This document shows, piece after piece, positions 1 through 8,364 of a stretch of DNA of 64,000 bases; positions within the stretch are counted from its first letter, which is position 1, and the number at the start of each line of letters is the position of its first letter. This stretch comes from Kitasatospora sp. MAP12-44. Lineage in GTDB: Bacteria > Actinomycetota > Actinomycetes > Streptomycetales > Streptomycetaceae. The stretch lies in NCBI RefSeq assembly GCF_029892095.1, contig NZ_JARZAE010000004.1:4216001-4280000 (forward strand). Direction: 5' to 3'. Both the position numbers and the translations under genes were made by a program. Below the pieces are notes generated by a model. The model was not told the origin of the DNA and did no database searches. It saw nothing but the letters and a program-made list of their open reading frames with translations.

Positions 1-1297
1 CGCGGTGATGTTCCACAGCGTCGGCGAGTCGATGGGCGTCTACAAGGCGCCGAACAAGAAGGTGAACGCGTACTCGGTCTACACCAACGGCGTGCCCGCC
101 GGGGCGTTCCGCGGCTACGGGCTCGGCCAGGTGACCTTCGCCCTGGAGTCGGCGATGGACGAACTGGCCCGGCTGCTCGACATCGATCCGCTCGTCCTGC
201 GCGAGCGCAACGTCATCGGCCCCGGCGACCACATGGAAGGCCCCTGCGGCGAGGAGGAGGACCTGCACATCGCCAGCTACGGCCTCGACCAGTGCCTCCA
301 AGTGGTCCGGGGCGCCCTCGCCGACGACCGCAGCGCCGAACTGGCCCCCGAGGGCTGGCTGGTGGGGCAGGGCTTCGCGATGTCCGCGATCGCCACCGGC
401 CCGCCCGGCGGCCACTTCGCCGACGCCACCGTCAAGCTGCTGGAGGACGGCACCTACGACATCGCGGTCGGCACGGCGGAGTTCGGCAACGGCACCACCA
501 CCGTCCACAAACAGATCACCGCCGGCGCCCTGGGCACCACGGTGGACCGGATCGCCATCCGCCAGTCCGACACCGACGTGGTCAAGCACGACACCGGCGC
601 GTTCGGCTCGGCGGGCACGGTGGTGGCGGGCAAGGCCGTGATGAAGGCCGCCAACGCCCTCGCCGAGCAGATCGTCTCCTTCACCGCCGAGTACGCCCGT
701 ACGCCGCGCAGTCTGCTGCGGCTCACCGCCGACGCGGTCGAGTGCGACGGGCGCCCGGTCTCGCTCAAGGAGGTCTTCGAGGCCGCCCGCGGCAAGGGCG
801 TCGAGCTCTCCGCCGACGGGCACTGGGGCGGCTCACCGCGCTCGGTGGCCTTCAACTCCCAGTGGTTCCGGATCGCCGTCGACCCGGACAGCGGCGAGAT
901 CAAGATCCTGCGCAGCGTGCACGGGGCCGACGCCGGCAAGGTGATGAACCCGATGCAGTGCCGCGGCCAGGTCGAGGGCGGCGTCGCCCAGGCGCTCGGC
1001 GCGACCCTCTTCGAACAGGTCCTGGTGGACGAGGCCGGCCAGGTCACCACCGCGGCCTTCCGCCGCTACCGGCTGCCCGCCTACGCCGACGTGCCGCGCA
1101 CCGAGGTGCACTTCACCGAGACCTCCGACTCGATCGGCCCGCTGGGCGCCAAGTCGATGAGCGAGAGCCCCTTCAACCCCGTCCCGCCCGCCTTCGCCAA
1201 CGCGCTGCGCGACGCCACCGGCATCCGCTTCACCGAGGCCCCCTTCCTGCGCGACAAGGTGTGGCAAGCGATCGCCGAGCACCGGGGTGACCGATAG
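1..1297 (+). CDS. Xanthine dehydrogenase-type molybdopterin subunit, C-terminal part
   Basis: This is the C-terminal part of a large molybdenum hydroxylase subunit; the reading frame is open to the left edge, so the N-terminus lies outside the window. About 430 residues are visible. They include the arginine/glycine-rich active-site stretch AFRGYGLGQ near the start, and the late conserved QVEGGVAQALG and GAKSMSESPFNPVPPAFANA motifs, where the glutamate-containing segment near the end is typical of the xanthine dehydrogenase/carbon monoxide dehydrogenase large-subunit superfamily. Such subunits bind molybdopterin cytosine dinucleotide and hydroxylate purines, aldehydes or related heterocycles in the cytoplasm with FAD and 2Fe-2S partners. 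The substrate cannot be told from this fragment. The next gene begins 9 bases downstream. Confidence 0.85.
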   Translation, partial: AVMFHSVGESMGVYKAPNKKVNAYSVYTNGVPAGAFRGYGLGQVTFALESAMDELARLLDIDPLVLRERNVIGPGDHMEGPCGEEEDLHIASYGLDQCLQVVRGALADDRSAELAPEGWLVGQGFAMSAIATGPPGGHFADATVKLLEDGTYDIAVGTAEFGNGTTTVHKQITAGALGTTVDRIAIRQSDTDVVKHDTGAFGSAGTVVAGKAVMKAANALAEQIVSFTAEYARTPRSLLRLTADAVECDGRPVSLKEVFEAARGKGVELSADGHWGGSPRSVAFNSQWFRIAVDPDSGEIKILRSVHGADAGKVMNPMQCRGQVEGGVAQALGATLFEQVLVDEAGQVTTAAFRRYRLPAYADVPRTEVHFTETSDSIGPLGAKSMSESPFNPVPPAFANALRDATGIRFTEAPFLRDKVWQAIAEHRGDR

Positions 1298-1306
1298 CCT
1301 GAGAAA

Positions 1307-1948
1307 GTGACTTTCGAAGGCTGGCAGGACGAGGCGCTCGAGTTCTACGAGCGCCTGGAGTCCGACAACTCGAAGAGCTTCTGGACCGAGCACAAGGAGC
1401 GCTACGAGCGTGCCGTGCGCGAGCCGATGGCGGAGCTACTGGACGAGCTGGAGCCCGAGTTCGGGCCCGGCAAGATCTTCCGCCCCAACCGGGACGTCCG
1501 GTTCAGCGCCGACAAGACGCCGTACAAGACCCACATCGGCGGCTTCCTGGACGCCGGCGGCTACATCCAGTTCTCCGCCGACGGCCTGGCCTGCGGCCAG
1601 GGCATGTACCACCTGGCCTCCGACCAGCTGGAGCGCTACCGCGCCGCCGTCGCCGAGGACCTGAGCGGCGCCGAGCTGGAGCGGGTGATCGCCCGGATCA
1701 CCAAGGCCGGCCCGGTGGTCTCCGGGCGCGACCCGCTGAAGACCGCCCCGCGCGGCTACCCCAAGGACCACCCGCGGATCGGCCTGCTGCGCAACAAGGG
1801 TCTGGTCGCCTGGCAGGAGTGGGAGCCGGCGCCCTGGCTGGCCACCGCCGAGCCCCTGCGCCGGATCATCGCCTTCCTGCACGTGGCCCAGCCGCTGAAG
1901 GACTGGCTGGACCAGCACGTCGGCCCCAGCGAACTCCCGTCGCGCTGA
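1307..1948 (+). CDS. DUF2461 family protein
   Basis: The 213-residue product opens with FEGWQDEALEFYERLESDN and carries NRDVRFSADKTPYKTHIGG, both typical of the DUF2461 (TIGR02453) family. The family has no established biochemical function. The start is a GTG just after the molybdoenzyme stop codon. The short spacing suggests co-transcription but says little about function. There is no signal peptide or membrane segment. Length is normal for the family. Confidence 0.8.
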   Translation: MTFEGWQDEALEFYERLESDNSKSFWTEHKERYERAVREPMAELLDELEPEFGPGKIFRPNRDVRFSADKTPYKTHIGGFLDAGGYIQFSADGLACGQGMYHLASDQLERYRAAVAEDLSGAELERVIARITKAGPVVSGRDPLKTAPRGYPKDHPRIGLLRNKGLVAWQEWEPAPWLATAEPLRRIIAFLHVAQPLKDWLDQHVGPSELPSR

Positions 1949-2046
1949 ACTCCACCGATCAACCCTCGGGTTGAGGCGGGCGGTCAACCCGTCCACCCAC
2001 CCGCGGGCTGACGCCCCGTCCGGGGGGTGCGCGGCACGCTTTACCC

Positions 2047-2562
2047 ATGAACACCACCGAGTACTGCGTGCAGCTGGTCCTGGTCCTCCTCGTCGTGCGC
2101 CAGATCAAGGGGGGCCGGCTCGACCTGGTCGGCCTGATCCTGCCGATCGCCCTGATCGCCGGCACCGCCGCCTACTACCTGCGGTCCGTCCCCACCGCGG
2201 GGGGCGACCTCGGCCTCGAACTGGGCCTGGCCTCCCTCGGCACCGTGCTCGGCATCGCGGCCGGCGCCACCACCCGGGTCTGGGCCACCAGCGACGAGGG
2301 CGTCCACGCCAAGGCCGGCGTCGCGGCGGCCGCGCTGTGGGTCGGCGGCATCGGCGCCCGCATCGCCTTCGTCCTCGCCACCGAGCACACCGGCTTCGCC
2401 ACCACCGTCGCCGACTTCAGCCGCACCCAGCACATCGACGGCCAGCAGGCCTGGGTCGCCGGCTTCGTCCTGATGGCGCTGTGCGAGGCCGTCGCCCGCC
2501 TGGTCACCATCCGGCTGCGGGCCCGCACCGCCAAGGCCAAGCTCCCGGCCCTGGCCGCCTGA
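2047..2562 (+). CDS. Hypothetical integral membrane protein
   Basis: This 171-residue protein is dominated by hydrophobic stretches. Examples are residues about 4-16 (CVQLVLVLLVV), 25-45 (VGLILPIALIAGTAAYYL), 60-77 and 90-117, and another near 133-155, so about five membrane helices are likely. It is alanine- and glycine-rich with few charged residues between helices. No enzymatic motif is visible. It stands alone between DUF2461 and the convergent LysR gene. A weak 7-base inverted repeat (1959-1974) lies upstream. I do not recognise a family. Confidence 0.6.
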   Translation: MNTTEYCVQLVLVLLVVRQIKGGRLDLVGLILPIALIAGTAAYYLRSVPTAGGDLGLELGLASLGTVLGIAAGATTRVWATSDEGVHAKAGVAAAALWVGGIGARIAFVLATEHTGFATTVADFSRTQHIDGQQAWVAGFVLMALCEAVARLVTIRLRARTAKAKLPALAA

Positions 2563-2602
2563 AACGCCGCCGCGCGCCACCGCGCGCTACCGCGCCACCG
2601 CG

Positions 2603-3574
2603 CTACCGCTCCGCCAGGACGTCCCGGTGGTCGGCCTCCGGGAGCCAGTCGTGGCCGGGGCGGTACTCCAGCCAGCGACGGCGGCCGCCGGCCCTGGAGA
2701 ACGCCTGGAGCAGGGCGGGGACGCCCGGGTCCGGGCGGTCCCGGTGCCACACCAGTGACCACGCGTAGAGCGGGGTGGGCTCGACCAGCGGCACCACCGC
2801 GAGGCCCGAGCCGGGCGCCAGCGGTAGCTCGGCGGGCAGCAGGGTGAAGCCGCCCGGCGTGGCGCGCACCCGCTCCAGCAAGTGGTCGAGCCCGAGGTTG
2901 ACCTCGCCCGCCAGCATGGGCACGTCGAACTGCTCGGCGAACCGGCCGAGGAAGTCCAGCCGCCCGGCCGTCGTGGGCAGGACCAGCCGCAGCCCGCCGA
3001 GCTGGTCCGGGCGCAGCTGCTCGGCAGCGGCCAGCGGGTGGTCGGCGGCGATCACGGCGTCCACCGGCTCCAGCCGGACCAGCCGGTGGGCGAGTGCCAG
3101 GTCGAGGCCGTCGCCCAGGGGGTGGAAGCGGCCGAACCCGGCGCCGATCTCGCCGCGCACCAGGGCCGCCCCGATGCCGGGCAGGTCGCGCCCAGGCCCG
3201 ACCTCGACCTGCACCGCACCGGCCTCCAAAGCCTCCAGCGCCTCCCGCACCGTCCGCAGCGGCTGGAAGAGGTGCCCCCACACGTCGACCCGGACCGGAC
3301 GGCCGTCCTGGCCCACCGCCGCCACCGCGGCGGCCCCCGCGGCCAGCGCGGCGCGGGCCGGTTCGAGCAGGCGCCGCCCGGCGGCGGTGAGTTCGACCCC
3401 GGTCCGGTCCCGCTCCAGGAGCCGGGTGCCGAGCGCCTCCTCCAGCCGGACGATCCGCTTGGACAGGCCCTGCTGGCTGATCGAGAGCCCCTCGGCGGCC
3501 CGCCGGAAGTTCAGCTGCTCGGCGACCGCGACGAAAGCGCGCAACTGCGCCAGATCAAGATCCACGGAAGCCAT
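2603..3574 (-). CDS. LysR-family transcriptional regulator
   Basis: The 323-residue product starts MASVDLDLAQLRAFVAVAEQ and has the standard LysR winged helix-turn-helix in the first 60 residues (FRRAAEGLSISQQGLSKRIVRLEEAL). An effector-binding domain of normal length follows. The ATG at 3574 gives the usual LysR N-terminus, whereas the longer frame upstream is not LysR-like. It is divergent from the oxidoreductase gene at 3678 with about 100 bases between them. This is the classic arrangement for LysR control of a neighbouring enzyme. A perfect inverted repeat sits directly upstream of its start. Confidence 0.88.
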   Translation of the reverse strand: MASVDLDLAQLRAFVAVAEQLNFRRAAEGLSISQQGLSKRIVRLEEALGTRLLERDRTGVELTAAGRRLLEPARAALAAGAAAVAAVGQDGRPVRVDVWGHLFQPLRTVREALEALEAGAVQVEVGPGRDLPGIGAALVRGEIGAGFGRFHPLGDGLDLALAHRLVRLEPVDAVIAADHPLAAAEQLRPDQLGGLRLVLPTTAGRLDFLGRFAEQFDVPMLAGEVNLGLDHLLERVRATPGGFTLLPAELPLAPGSGLAVVPLVEPTPLYAWSLVWHRDRPDPGVPALLQAFSRAGGRRRWLEYRPGHDWLPEADHRDVLAER

Positions 3575-3581
3575 CCTCTCC

Positions 3582-3598
3582 GACAACCGGCGGTTGTC
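3582..3598. promoter_or_regulatory. Inverted repeat in the LysR/oxidoreductase divergent promoter
   Basis: GACAACC-GGC-GGTTGTC is a perfect 7-base inverted repeat with a 3-base spacer. It lies 8 bases upstream of the LysR start and about 80 bases from the oxidoreductase start. Its position fits an operator for the adjacent LysR protein; binding is inferred, not shown. Confidence 0.5.
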
Positions 3599-3677
3599 AC
3601 AGCCCTTTTGGAGTTGTTGGACCGCTCTGCCGCCCCGGCGGTTTGCTGTTCCCACCAAGAGCGACGAGGGAGCAGCG

Positions 3678-4595
3678 ATGAAGGCGTTCACAGCCACCGG
3701 CCGCCCGGACCGGACCGTGCAGATCAGCGACGTACCGCAGCCCGAACCGCGCCCGGACGAGGTCCTGGTCAAGGTCGACGCCTACTCCGTCAACCGGGGT
3801 GAGACCTTCCTGCTGGAGAGCCCGCGGCCCGGCTGGCGGCCCGGCAAGGACGTCGCGGGCCTGGTCGTCCAGGCCGCCGCCGACGGCAGCGGGCCCGCCG
3901 TCGGGCAGCGCGTGGTGGCCCACCCGCCCGCGTCCGGCTGGGCCGAGTACGTCGCGGTGCCGACCGGCTCGGTGGCCCGGCTGCCCGAGCAGGTGACGGC
4001 GGTCTGCGCGGCGGCGCTGCCACTGGCCGGCCTGACGGCGCTGCGGCTGCTGCGCGCGGCGGGCGGCGTCGCCGGAAAGCGGGTGCTGCTCACCGGAGCC
4101 TCCGGCGGTGTCGGGCACTACTTCGTGGAACTCGCCACCGCCGCAGGGGCGCTGGTCACGGCGGTCAGCGGTTCGCCGGAGCGCGGCAGCCGGCTGGCCG
4201 AGCTCGGGGCCACGGTGGTCCAGCGGGTCGAGGACGCGGAAGGACCGTTCGACCTGGTCCTGGAGTCGACCGGCGGCGCCAATCTCGCGCTCGCCCTCGG
4301 CCGCCTGGTCCCGCGCGGCGAGCTCATCTGGTTCGGCCAGGCGAGCCGGGAGCCGGCGACGCTGAGCTTCTTCGACCTGCTGTACGGCCCGGTCTCCGCG
4401 ACCATCAGGCACTTCAGCTACGCCGATGCCGACCAGCCGTACGCCGCGGACCTGCAGACGCTGGTCCGGCTCGTCGCCGAGGGCCGGCTGCACCCGGAGA
4501 TCGGCCTGGTCGAGGACTGGAGCCGCACCGACGACGTCCTCACCGAGCTCCGCGGCCGCCGCATCCGCGGCAACGCCGTCCTCACGCTGTCCTGA
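3678..4595 (+). CDS. MDR-superfamily NADPH:quinone-type oxidoreductase
   Basis: This 305-residue protein belongs to the zinc-independent medium-chain dehydrogenase/reductase group. It shows the N-terminal GroES-like fold (PDEVLVKVDAYSVNRGE), the PGKDVAGLVV-type segment and a Rossmann motif LLTGASGGVGHYFVELA around residue 140. Zinc-binding cysteines of alcohol dehydrogenases are absent. Proteins of this type reduce quinones or enones with NADPH. The ATG at 3678 follows a GGGAG-type ribosome site (gacgagggagcagcg). Divergent transcription from the LysR gene suggests that regulator controls it. Confidence 0.85.
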   Translation: MKAFTATGRPDRTVQISDVPQPEPRPDEVLVKVDAYSVNRGETFLLESPRPGWRPGKDVAGLVVQAAADGSGPAVGQRVVAHPPASGWAEYVAVPTGSVARLPEQVTAVCAAALPLAGLTALRLLRAAGGVAGKRVLLTGASGGVGHYFVELATAAGALVTAVSGSPERGSRLAELGATVVQRVEDAEGPFDLVLESTGGANLALALGRLVPRGELIWFGQASREPATLSFFDLLYGPVSATIRHFSYADADQPYAADLQTLVRLVAEGRLHPEIGLVEDWSRTDDVLTELRGRRIRGNAVLTLS

Positions 4596-4639
4596 ACACC
4601 CCTGACCCCCTGACCCCCTGACGCCAAGGAGACTTCACC

Positions 4640-5050
4640 ATGACCAGCACCGACCCCCGGACCGTCGTCGTCACGTACGTCAACGCCGTGGCCGAGGGCG
4701 ACCTGGAGACGATCGTCGCCAGCTTCGCCGAGGACGCCACCTGGACCTACCCGGGCGACCTGCCGCTCACCGGGGTGTGGCGCGGCCGGGACGCCATCAT
4801 CAACGACTTCCTCGGCTCGGCCGGCACCCTCTTCGCCCCCGGCGGCACCCCCGAGGTCGCCCTCACCCAGGTGATCGCCGAGGGCGACCAGGTGGTGGCG
4901 GAGTGGACCTCGAAGGGCACCACCGTCCACGGACACCGCTACGACAACCGGTGCGTCGGGATCTTCACGGTCCGGGACGGCCGGATCACCTCGGTCCGCG
5001 AGTTCACCGACACCCAGCACGTCGAGCGCACCCTCTTCGCCGACCAGTAG
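4640..5050 (+). CDS. SnoaL-like/NTF2-fold protein
   Basis: The 136-residue protein has the pattern of the SnoaL-like and ketosteroid-isomerase-like superfamily. It has an N-terminal helix (VVVTYVNAVAEGDLETIVASFAEDATW), a loop GDLPLTGVWRGRDAIINDF and C-terminal strands ending FTVRDGRITSVREFTDTQ. Members are small cytoplasmic cone-shaped domains used as isomerases, hydroxylases or binding proteins, so the reaction cannot be assigned. A clear AGGAG site precedes the ATG. It lies 44 bases behind the oxidoreductase, and the two may be co-transcribed and serve one detoxification step. Confidence 0.8.
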   Translation: MTSTDPRTVVVTYVNAVAEGDLETIVASFAEDATWTYPGDLPLTGVWRGRDAIINDFLGSAGTLFAPGGTPEVALTQVIAEGDQVVAEWTSKGTTVHGHRYDNRCVGIFTVRDGRITSVREFTDTQHVERTLFADQ

Positions 5051-5054
5051 CCGA

Positions 5055-5479
5055 CTAGTAATAGCCCGCGACGACGGCCCGCACCTCGTCGAGCAGCGCG
5101 GGGCCGTCCTGCGGTACGGGCGGCTGACCGCTGCCCGGCCTGATGTCCAGGAGCTGTTCGCCGGACAGCGCGAACACCACCCGCCGCAGCCCCGCCCGCT
5201 GGATGACCGCCTCGCACATCCCGCACGGCTGGCAGCTGGTGTACATCGTGGTTCCCGCAGCCGTGGCCGCGTCCAACTCCCGCGCGGCCAGCGCGCCAGC
5301 TTCAGTTCCGGATGCGCGGTGATGTCGTTGTCGGTGAGCGTCGTGTTGTGCTCCTCCGCCAGCACCGCCCCGTCCGGTCCCACCAGCAGCGACCCGAACG
5401 GTGGGTCACCACCCGTCCGTGCCTTGGCCGCGAGCGCGATGGCCCGCCGCAGGAGAGTGTGGTCGTCGGTGGTGGTCAT
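5055..5479 (-). pseudogene. Nucleoside/cytidine deaminase-family gene with a frameshift
   Basis: Two frames together give one zinc-dependent nucleoside deaminase. The first runs from ATG 5479 and reads MTTTDDHTLLRRAIALAAKA, then DPPFGSLLVG, and ITAHPELKLARW, which supplies the zinc-ligand H-x-E. The second frame ends at 5055 and supplies YTSCQPCGMCEAVIQRAG, the P-C-x-x-C half of the zinc site. Adding a single base near 5290 would join ARW to AARELDAATAAG. So the gene carries a one-base deletion, or the sequence has an error there. The upstream luciferase-like gene is also truncated, which favours real decay. Intact members deaminate guanine, cytosine or related bases. Confidence 0.7.
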
Positions 5480-5932
5480 GACTGCTCCGAATCGGTGCGG
5501 GGTGGGTGGATGCGGGGTGGGTGGAAGTGCGCGGCCACCGTGGCGAGTGCCTGCCGGCCCGCCTGCGGACGGCACGTCTCGCGGGGGTCGCCGTTGTAGT
5601 GGTCGAGGACGACGGTGTCGGCGCCCAGCAGCCGCAGTTCGTCGAGGTCCGCCATGATCTGGTCGATCGTGCCCTCGCCCGCCAGGCGTTGCGGTCCGTC
5701 GACCCGCGCCGCGGTGGGCCGCAGGGCGATCCGCGGAGCCAGCGCGGGCACCGGGAGCCGGGCCTCGCCGGCGAACGCCTCCAGCCTGACCACGGCCTCG
5801 TGCAGAAACGGCATGGTGCAGCGCAACGGATGCCAGGCGTCGCCGAGTTGCACGGCCCGGCGCAGCCCGGCGTCGCTGTTGCCGCCGACCCACACCGGGA
5901 TACGTTCACTCCGATCTTCACACCGTCGAGCC
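5476..5932 (-). pseudogene. LLM-class flavin oxidoreductase, N-terminally truncated remnant
   Basis: The frame encodes ERIPVWVGGNSDAGLRRAVQ, a characteristic C-terminal stretch of F420- or FMN-dependent luciferase-like monooxygenases, then a normal C-terminus of about 130 residues. A stop codon lies just upstream (near 5932) and no N-terminal barrel half precedes it, so roughly the first half of the gene is missing. The remnant overlaps the deaminase start at TCATGA (5476-5479), so the two were once an operon. It is probably non-functional. Confidence 0.65.
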
Positions 5933-6398
5933 TAGCCAGCAGGGACGGGCCGCCAGAAGGGATTCCCGCCTGTTCAGGGGCAGTTCTGCCGTGGATCCTC
6001 CGGTAATCCGACCGGATGACCGGGAATCCTGATACGACGGACTGGGCGATCCTGGACGATCGTCCTCGTCGGCTGGGAGTTGCCTGAGCGTCAGAGGGAG
6101 ACGGCATGCGGGCCGGCGCTGTTCCAGGGCGCTGTTCCAGGGCGCCGACCTGGGCGACTTCGCCTGGTGGCCACCCGGAGAAGGCCCTCTCTATTAAGGG
6201 GCCGACAAGGGTCCGAGCGGCGTCGCGGGCAGCACCAACTCCGGTTGTCCTCCTTACAGGAGACGCATCCTCATATCTGGACGACTCGCCGGAGACCTGT
6301 CAGGCCGATGGTACGATCATCGCGCTTGCGGAGCGGCGGGTTCACCCTGCAGTGACGGGGATACAGCAGTCTGTCGTCCGTCGCCTGAAGAGAGTCTT
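5933..6398. other. Intergenic stretch upstream of the conservon
   Basis: About 460 bases without a convincing gene on either strand. A 13-base direct repeat (GCGCTGTTCCAGG, 6116-6128 and 6129-6141) is visible. The right end must hold the promoter for the cvn operon, with GAAGAGAG just before the cvnA ATG as its ribosome site. No coding pattern, tRNA or strong hairpin is seen. Confidence 0.5.
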
Positions 6399-7592
6399 AT
6401 GACGAAATACACAGCGAACCCAGTGGTTTGGGCTCTTGTCCTCGTCCTTGCCGCCGTGCTAGCCCTTGTCGTCCGCCAACGCAAGGCGGCCCAGGCGTCG
6501 CGGCAGGAGATCGACGGGCTCAGGGAGCACTACTCCGACCTGGAGCATCACTATACGCAGTCCGTCGAAGCAGCCCAGGAACAAGCTGACGAGGCGACAA
6601 AGACGGTGCTGAAGTCCGCTATGCGGACCCTGCAGGGCCTTGCGGCCGAGCAGCAGCTGATCCTCTCCCGACTGCAGAGCAAGTACGGCGAGTCGGCCAT
6701 CCTCCAGGACCTGCTGGAGGTCGACCACACCAACTCGCAGTTCGGTCGACGCGCGCAGTCCATCGCCGTGCTCTGCGGCGGCTGGCTGGGCCGGCACCGC
6801 GACGCCGCCTCGATCTACGACGTGGTGCGCAGCGCGCAGGGCCGCGTCCGGCACTTCCGGCGCGTGGAGATCCTCTCCCAGGTGGACTTCGGCATCTCCA
6901 GCCGGGCCGTCGAGCCGGTGGCGCTGGCCCTGGCGGAGCTGCTCGACAACGCGACCAGCTACTCCAGCCCGGACACCGTCGTCGAGATCAACATCCGGAC
7001 GGTGCCCAAGGGCGTCGTCATCGTGGTGGACGACGCCGGCGTCGGCATGAACGACGAGGAGCGGGCCCGCGCCGAGAAGCTGCTGAGCACCGAGCGGGTC
7101 TCGGGTGTCGCGGGGCTCGGCAATCCGCCGCAGTTCGGCATGGCGGTGATCGGCGTCCTCTGCGAGCGATTCAACTTCGAGGTGTCGGTGGACTCCTCCT
7201 CCCCCTACGGAGGGGTGCGCGCCGTGGTCCTGCTGCCGCATGAACTGCTCACCGGCATGCCCGAGAAGAGGACTCCCGCCCCGGCCATGCCCGCCGCACC
7301 GGTGCCGGCACCGGCGCCCGCAGCGGCACCGGCACCGGTCGGGTCCGAGCCCGAGCAGGCCATCGGCTCGACCGCCGACGGACTGCCCCTGCGGCGGCGC
7401 AAGCGTCCGATGGCGATCGTGCCGCCCACTGCGGCCGTCCCGGTCGCCTCGGCCCGCTCGGGTGCGGAGACCGCGGCGATCATGGGTGCCTTCCAGCGGG
7501 GCACCCGGTCCGGCCGGGTCGCGCCCGCGGACGACACGGACCAAGCCATCAGCACACCTGGTGCAAGCAGTGAAGGGCATGAGGTCTCGTGA
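6399..7592 (+). CDS. cvnA: Conservon sensor histidine-kinase-like protein CvnA
   Basis: This 397-residue protein has one N-terminal membrane helix (residues about 8-26) and a coiled segment. A histidine-kinase-like dimerisation stretch follows (LLEVDHTNSQFGRRAQ, D109-H110). Then comes a GHKL ATPase domain with the N-box LLDNATSY (N184) and G-box DDAGVGM (D211-G216). The C-terminus is long, proline/alanine-rich and probably disordered. It lacks the large extracellular nitrate-sensing region of many CvnA proteins, so it is a short form. CvnA proteins start the conservon systems of streptomycetes, in which a membrane kinase-like protein works with CvnB, CvnC and the GTPase CvnD. The stop overlaps the cvnB start. 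Confidence 0.9.
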   Translation: MTKYTANPVVWALVLVLAAVLALVVRQRKAAQASRQEIDGLREHYSDLEHHYTQSVEAAQEQADEATKTVLKSAMRTLQGLAAEQQLILSRLQSKYGESAILQDLLEVDHTNSQFGRRAQSIAVLCGGWLGRHRDAASIYDVVRSAQGRVRHFRRVEILSQVDFGISSRAVEPVALALAELLDNATSYSSPDTVVEINIRTVPKGVVIVVDDAGVGMNDEERARAEKLLSTERVSGVAGLGNPPQFGMAVIGVLCERFNFEVSVDSSSPYGGVRAVVLLPHELLTGMPEKRTPAPAMPAAPVPAPAPAAAPAPVGSEPEQAIGSTADGLPLRRRKRPMAIVPPTAAVPVASARSGAETAAIMGAFQRGTRSGRVAPADDTDQAISTPGASSEGHEVS

Positions 7593-7990
7593 ACGACGAT
7601 CTGTCTTGGATGCTCGACAGCGCCCTGGAGATACCCGGGGCGCTGCACGCGGTCCTGATCTCCGCCGACGGTCTGTTGATGGCCCGAACGAAGGAGTTCG
7701 ACAAGGACAACGCGGACCGGGTCGCCGCCGCGATGAGCGGAGTGCAGTCGCTCAGCCGCTCGCTCGGCTTCTTCTGCGGCAACCCCGGCCAGCGCTGGCA
7801 GCAGACCCTGGTCGAGTTCGACGGCGGCTGGGTGTTCCTGATCTCCGCCGGTGAGGGCGCGTACCTCGGCGTCTCCGCCTCGCTGGACATCGACATGCAG
7901 GACATCACCTTCCGGATGCAGCAGCTCGTCGGCCAGCTGGGCAAAGTCCTGGCAGCGCCGCCGCGCGAGAACCTCGGGGCGCTCCAGTGA
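7589..7990 (+). CDS. cvnB: Conservon roadblock/LC7 protein CvnB
   Basis: The 133-residue protein is a roadblock/LC7-fold protein (WMLDSALEIPGALHAVLISADGLLMA, then a second half ending EGAYLGVSASLDIDMQ). In conservons CvnB acts on, or with, the GTPase CvnD, comparable to MglB and MglA. The GTG start overlaps the cvnA stop by four bases, and the cvnB stop overlaps the cvnC start. This shows tight translational coupling. Confidence 0.92.
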   Translation: MNDDLSWMLDSALEIPGALHAVLISADGLLMARTKEFDKDNADRVAAAMSGVQSLSRSLGFFCGNPGQRWQQTLVEFDGGWVFLISAGEGAYLGVSASLDIDMQDITFRMQQLVGQLGKVLAAPPRENLGALQ

Positions 7991-8364
7991 CCACTCCCGA
8001 GGAGTTCGAGCTCGAAGCCACCGGGTTAGTCCGGGCGTACGTCATCACCAAGGGGCGCGGGCTGCCCGACGAGCAGCAGCTGTCCCTGATCACGCTGGTG
8101 ACGGCGGCGCCCGAGCAGGGACAGCGGCCCCTGAGCCTGTCGCCGGAGGAGCAGCGGCTGCTGGACATCTGCTCCGCCGGCTACCTCTCGGTGGCCGAGA
8201 TCGCGGGGCACACCAGGCTGCCGCTGGGCGTGGTGAGGATCGTCCTGGCCGGACTCACCGAAGGCGGCCACCTCATCACCCGCGCGCCGGTGCCCCGGGC
8301 GCGCGATGCCGACCGGAAGCTCCTGGAGGAGGTGCTCCATGGTCTTCAGACCAAGTTCGGCTGA
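7987..8364 (+). CDS. cvnC: Conservon DUF742 protein CvnC
   Basis: This 125-residue DUF742 protein has a winged-helix-like C-terminal half (LLDICSAGYLSVAEIAGHTR, then LGVVRIVLAGLTEGGHL). CvnC is a constant part of conservons; its exact role in the signalling complex is not settled. The start overlaps the cvnB stop. The gene contains one TTA leucine codon at 8026-8028, so translation may depend on the developmental tRNA bldA. Its last 26 bases overlap the proposed cvnD start. Confidence 0.9.
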   Translation: MTTPEEFELEATGLVRAYVITKGRGLPDEQQLSLITLVTAAPEQGQRPLSLSPEEQRLLDICSAGYLSVAEIAGHTRLPLGVVRIVLAGLTEGGHLITRAPVPRARDADRKLLEEVLHGLQTKFG

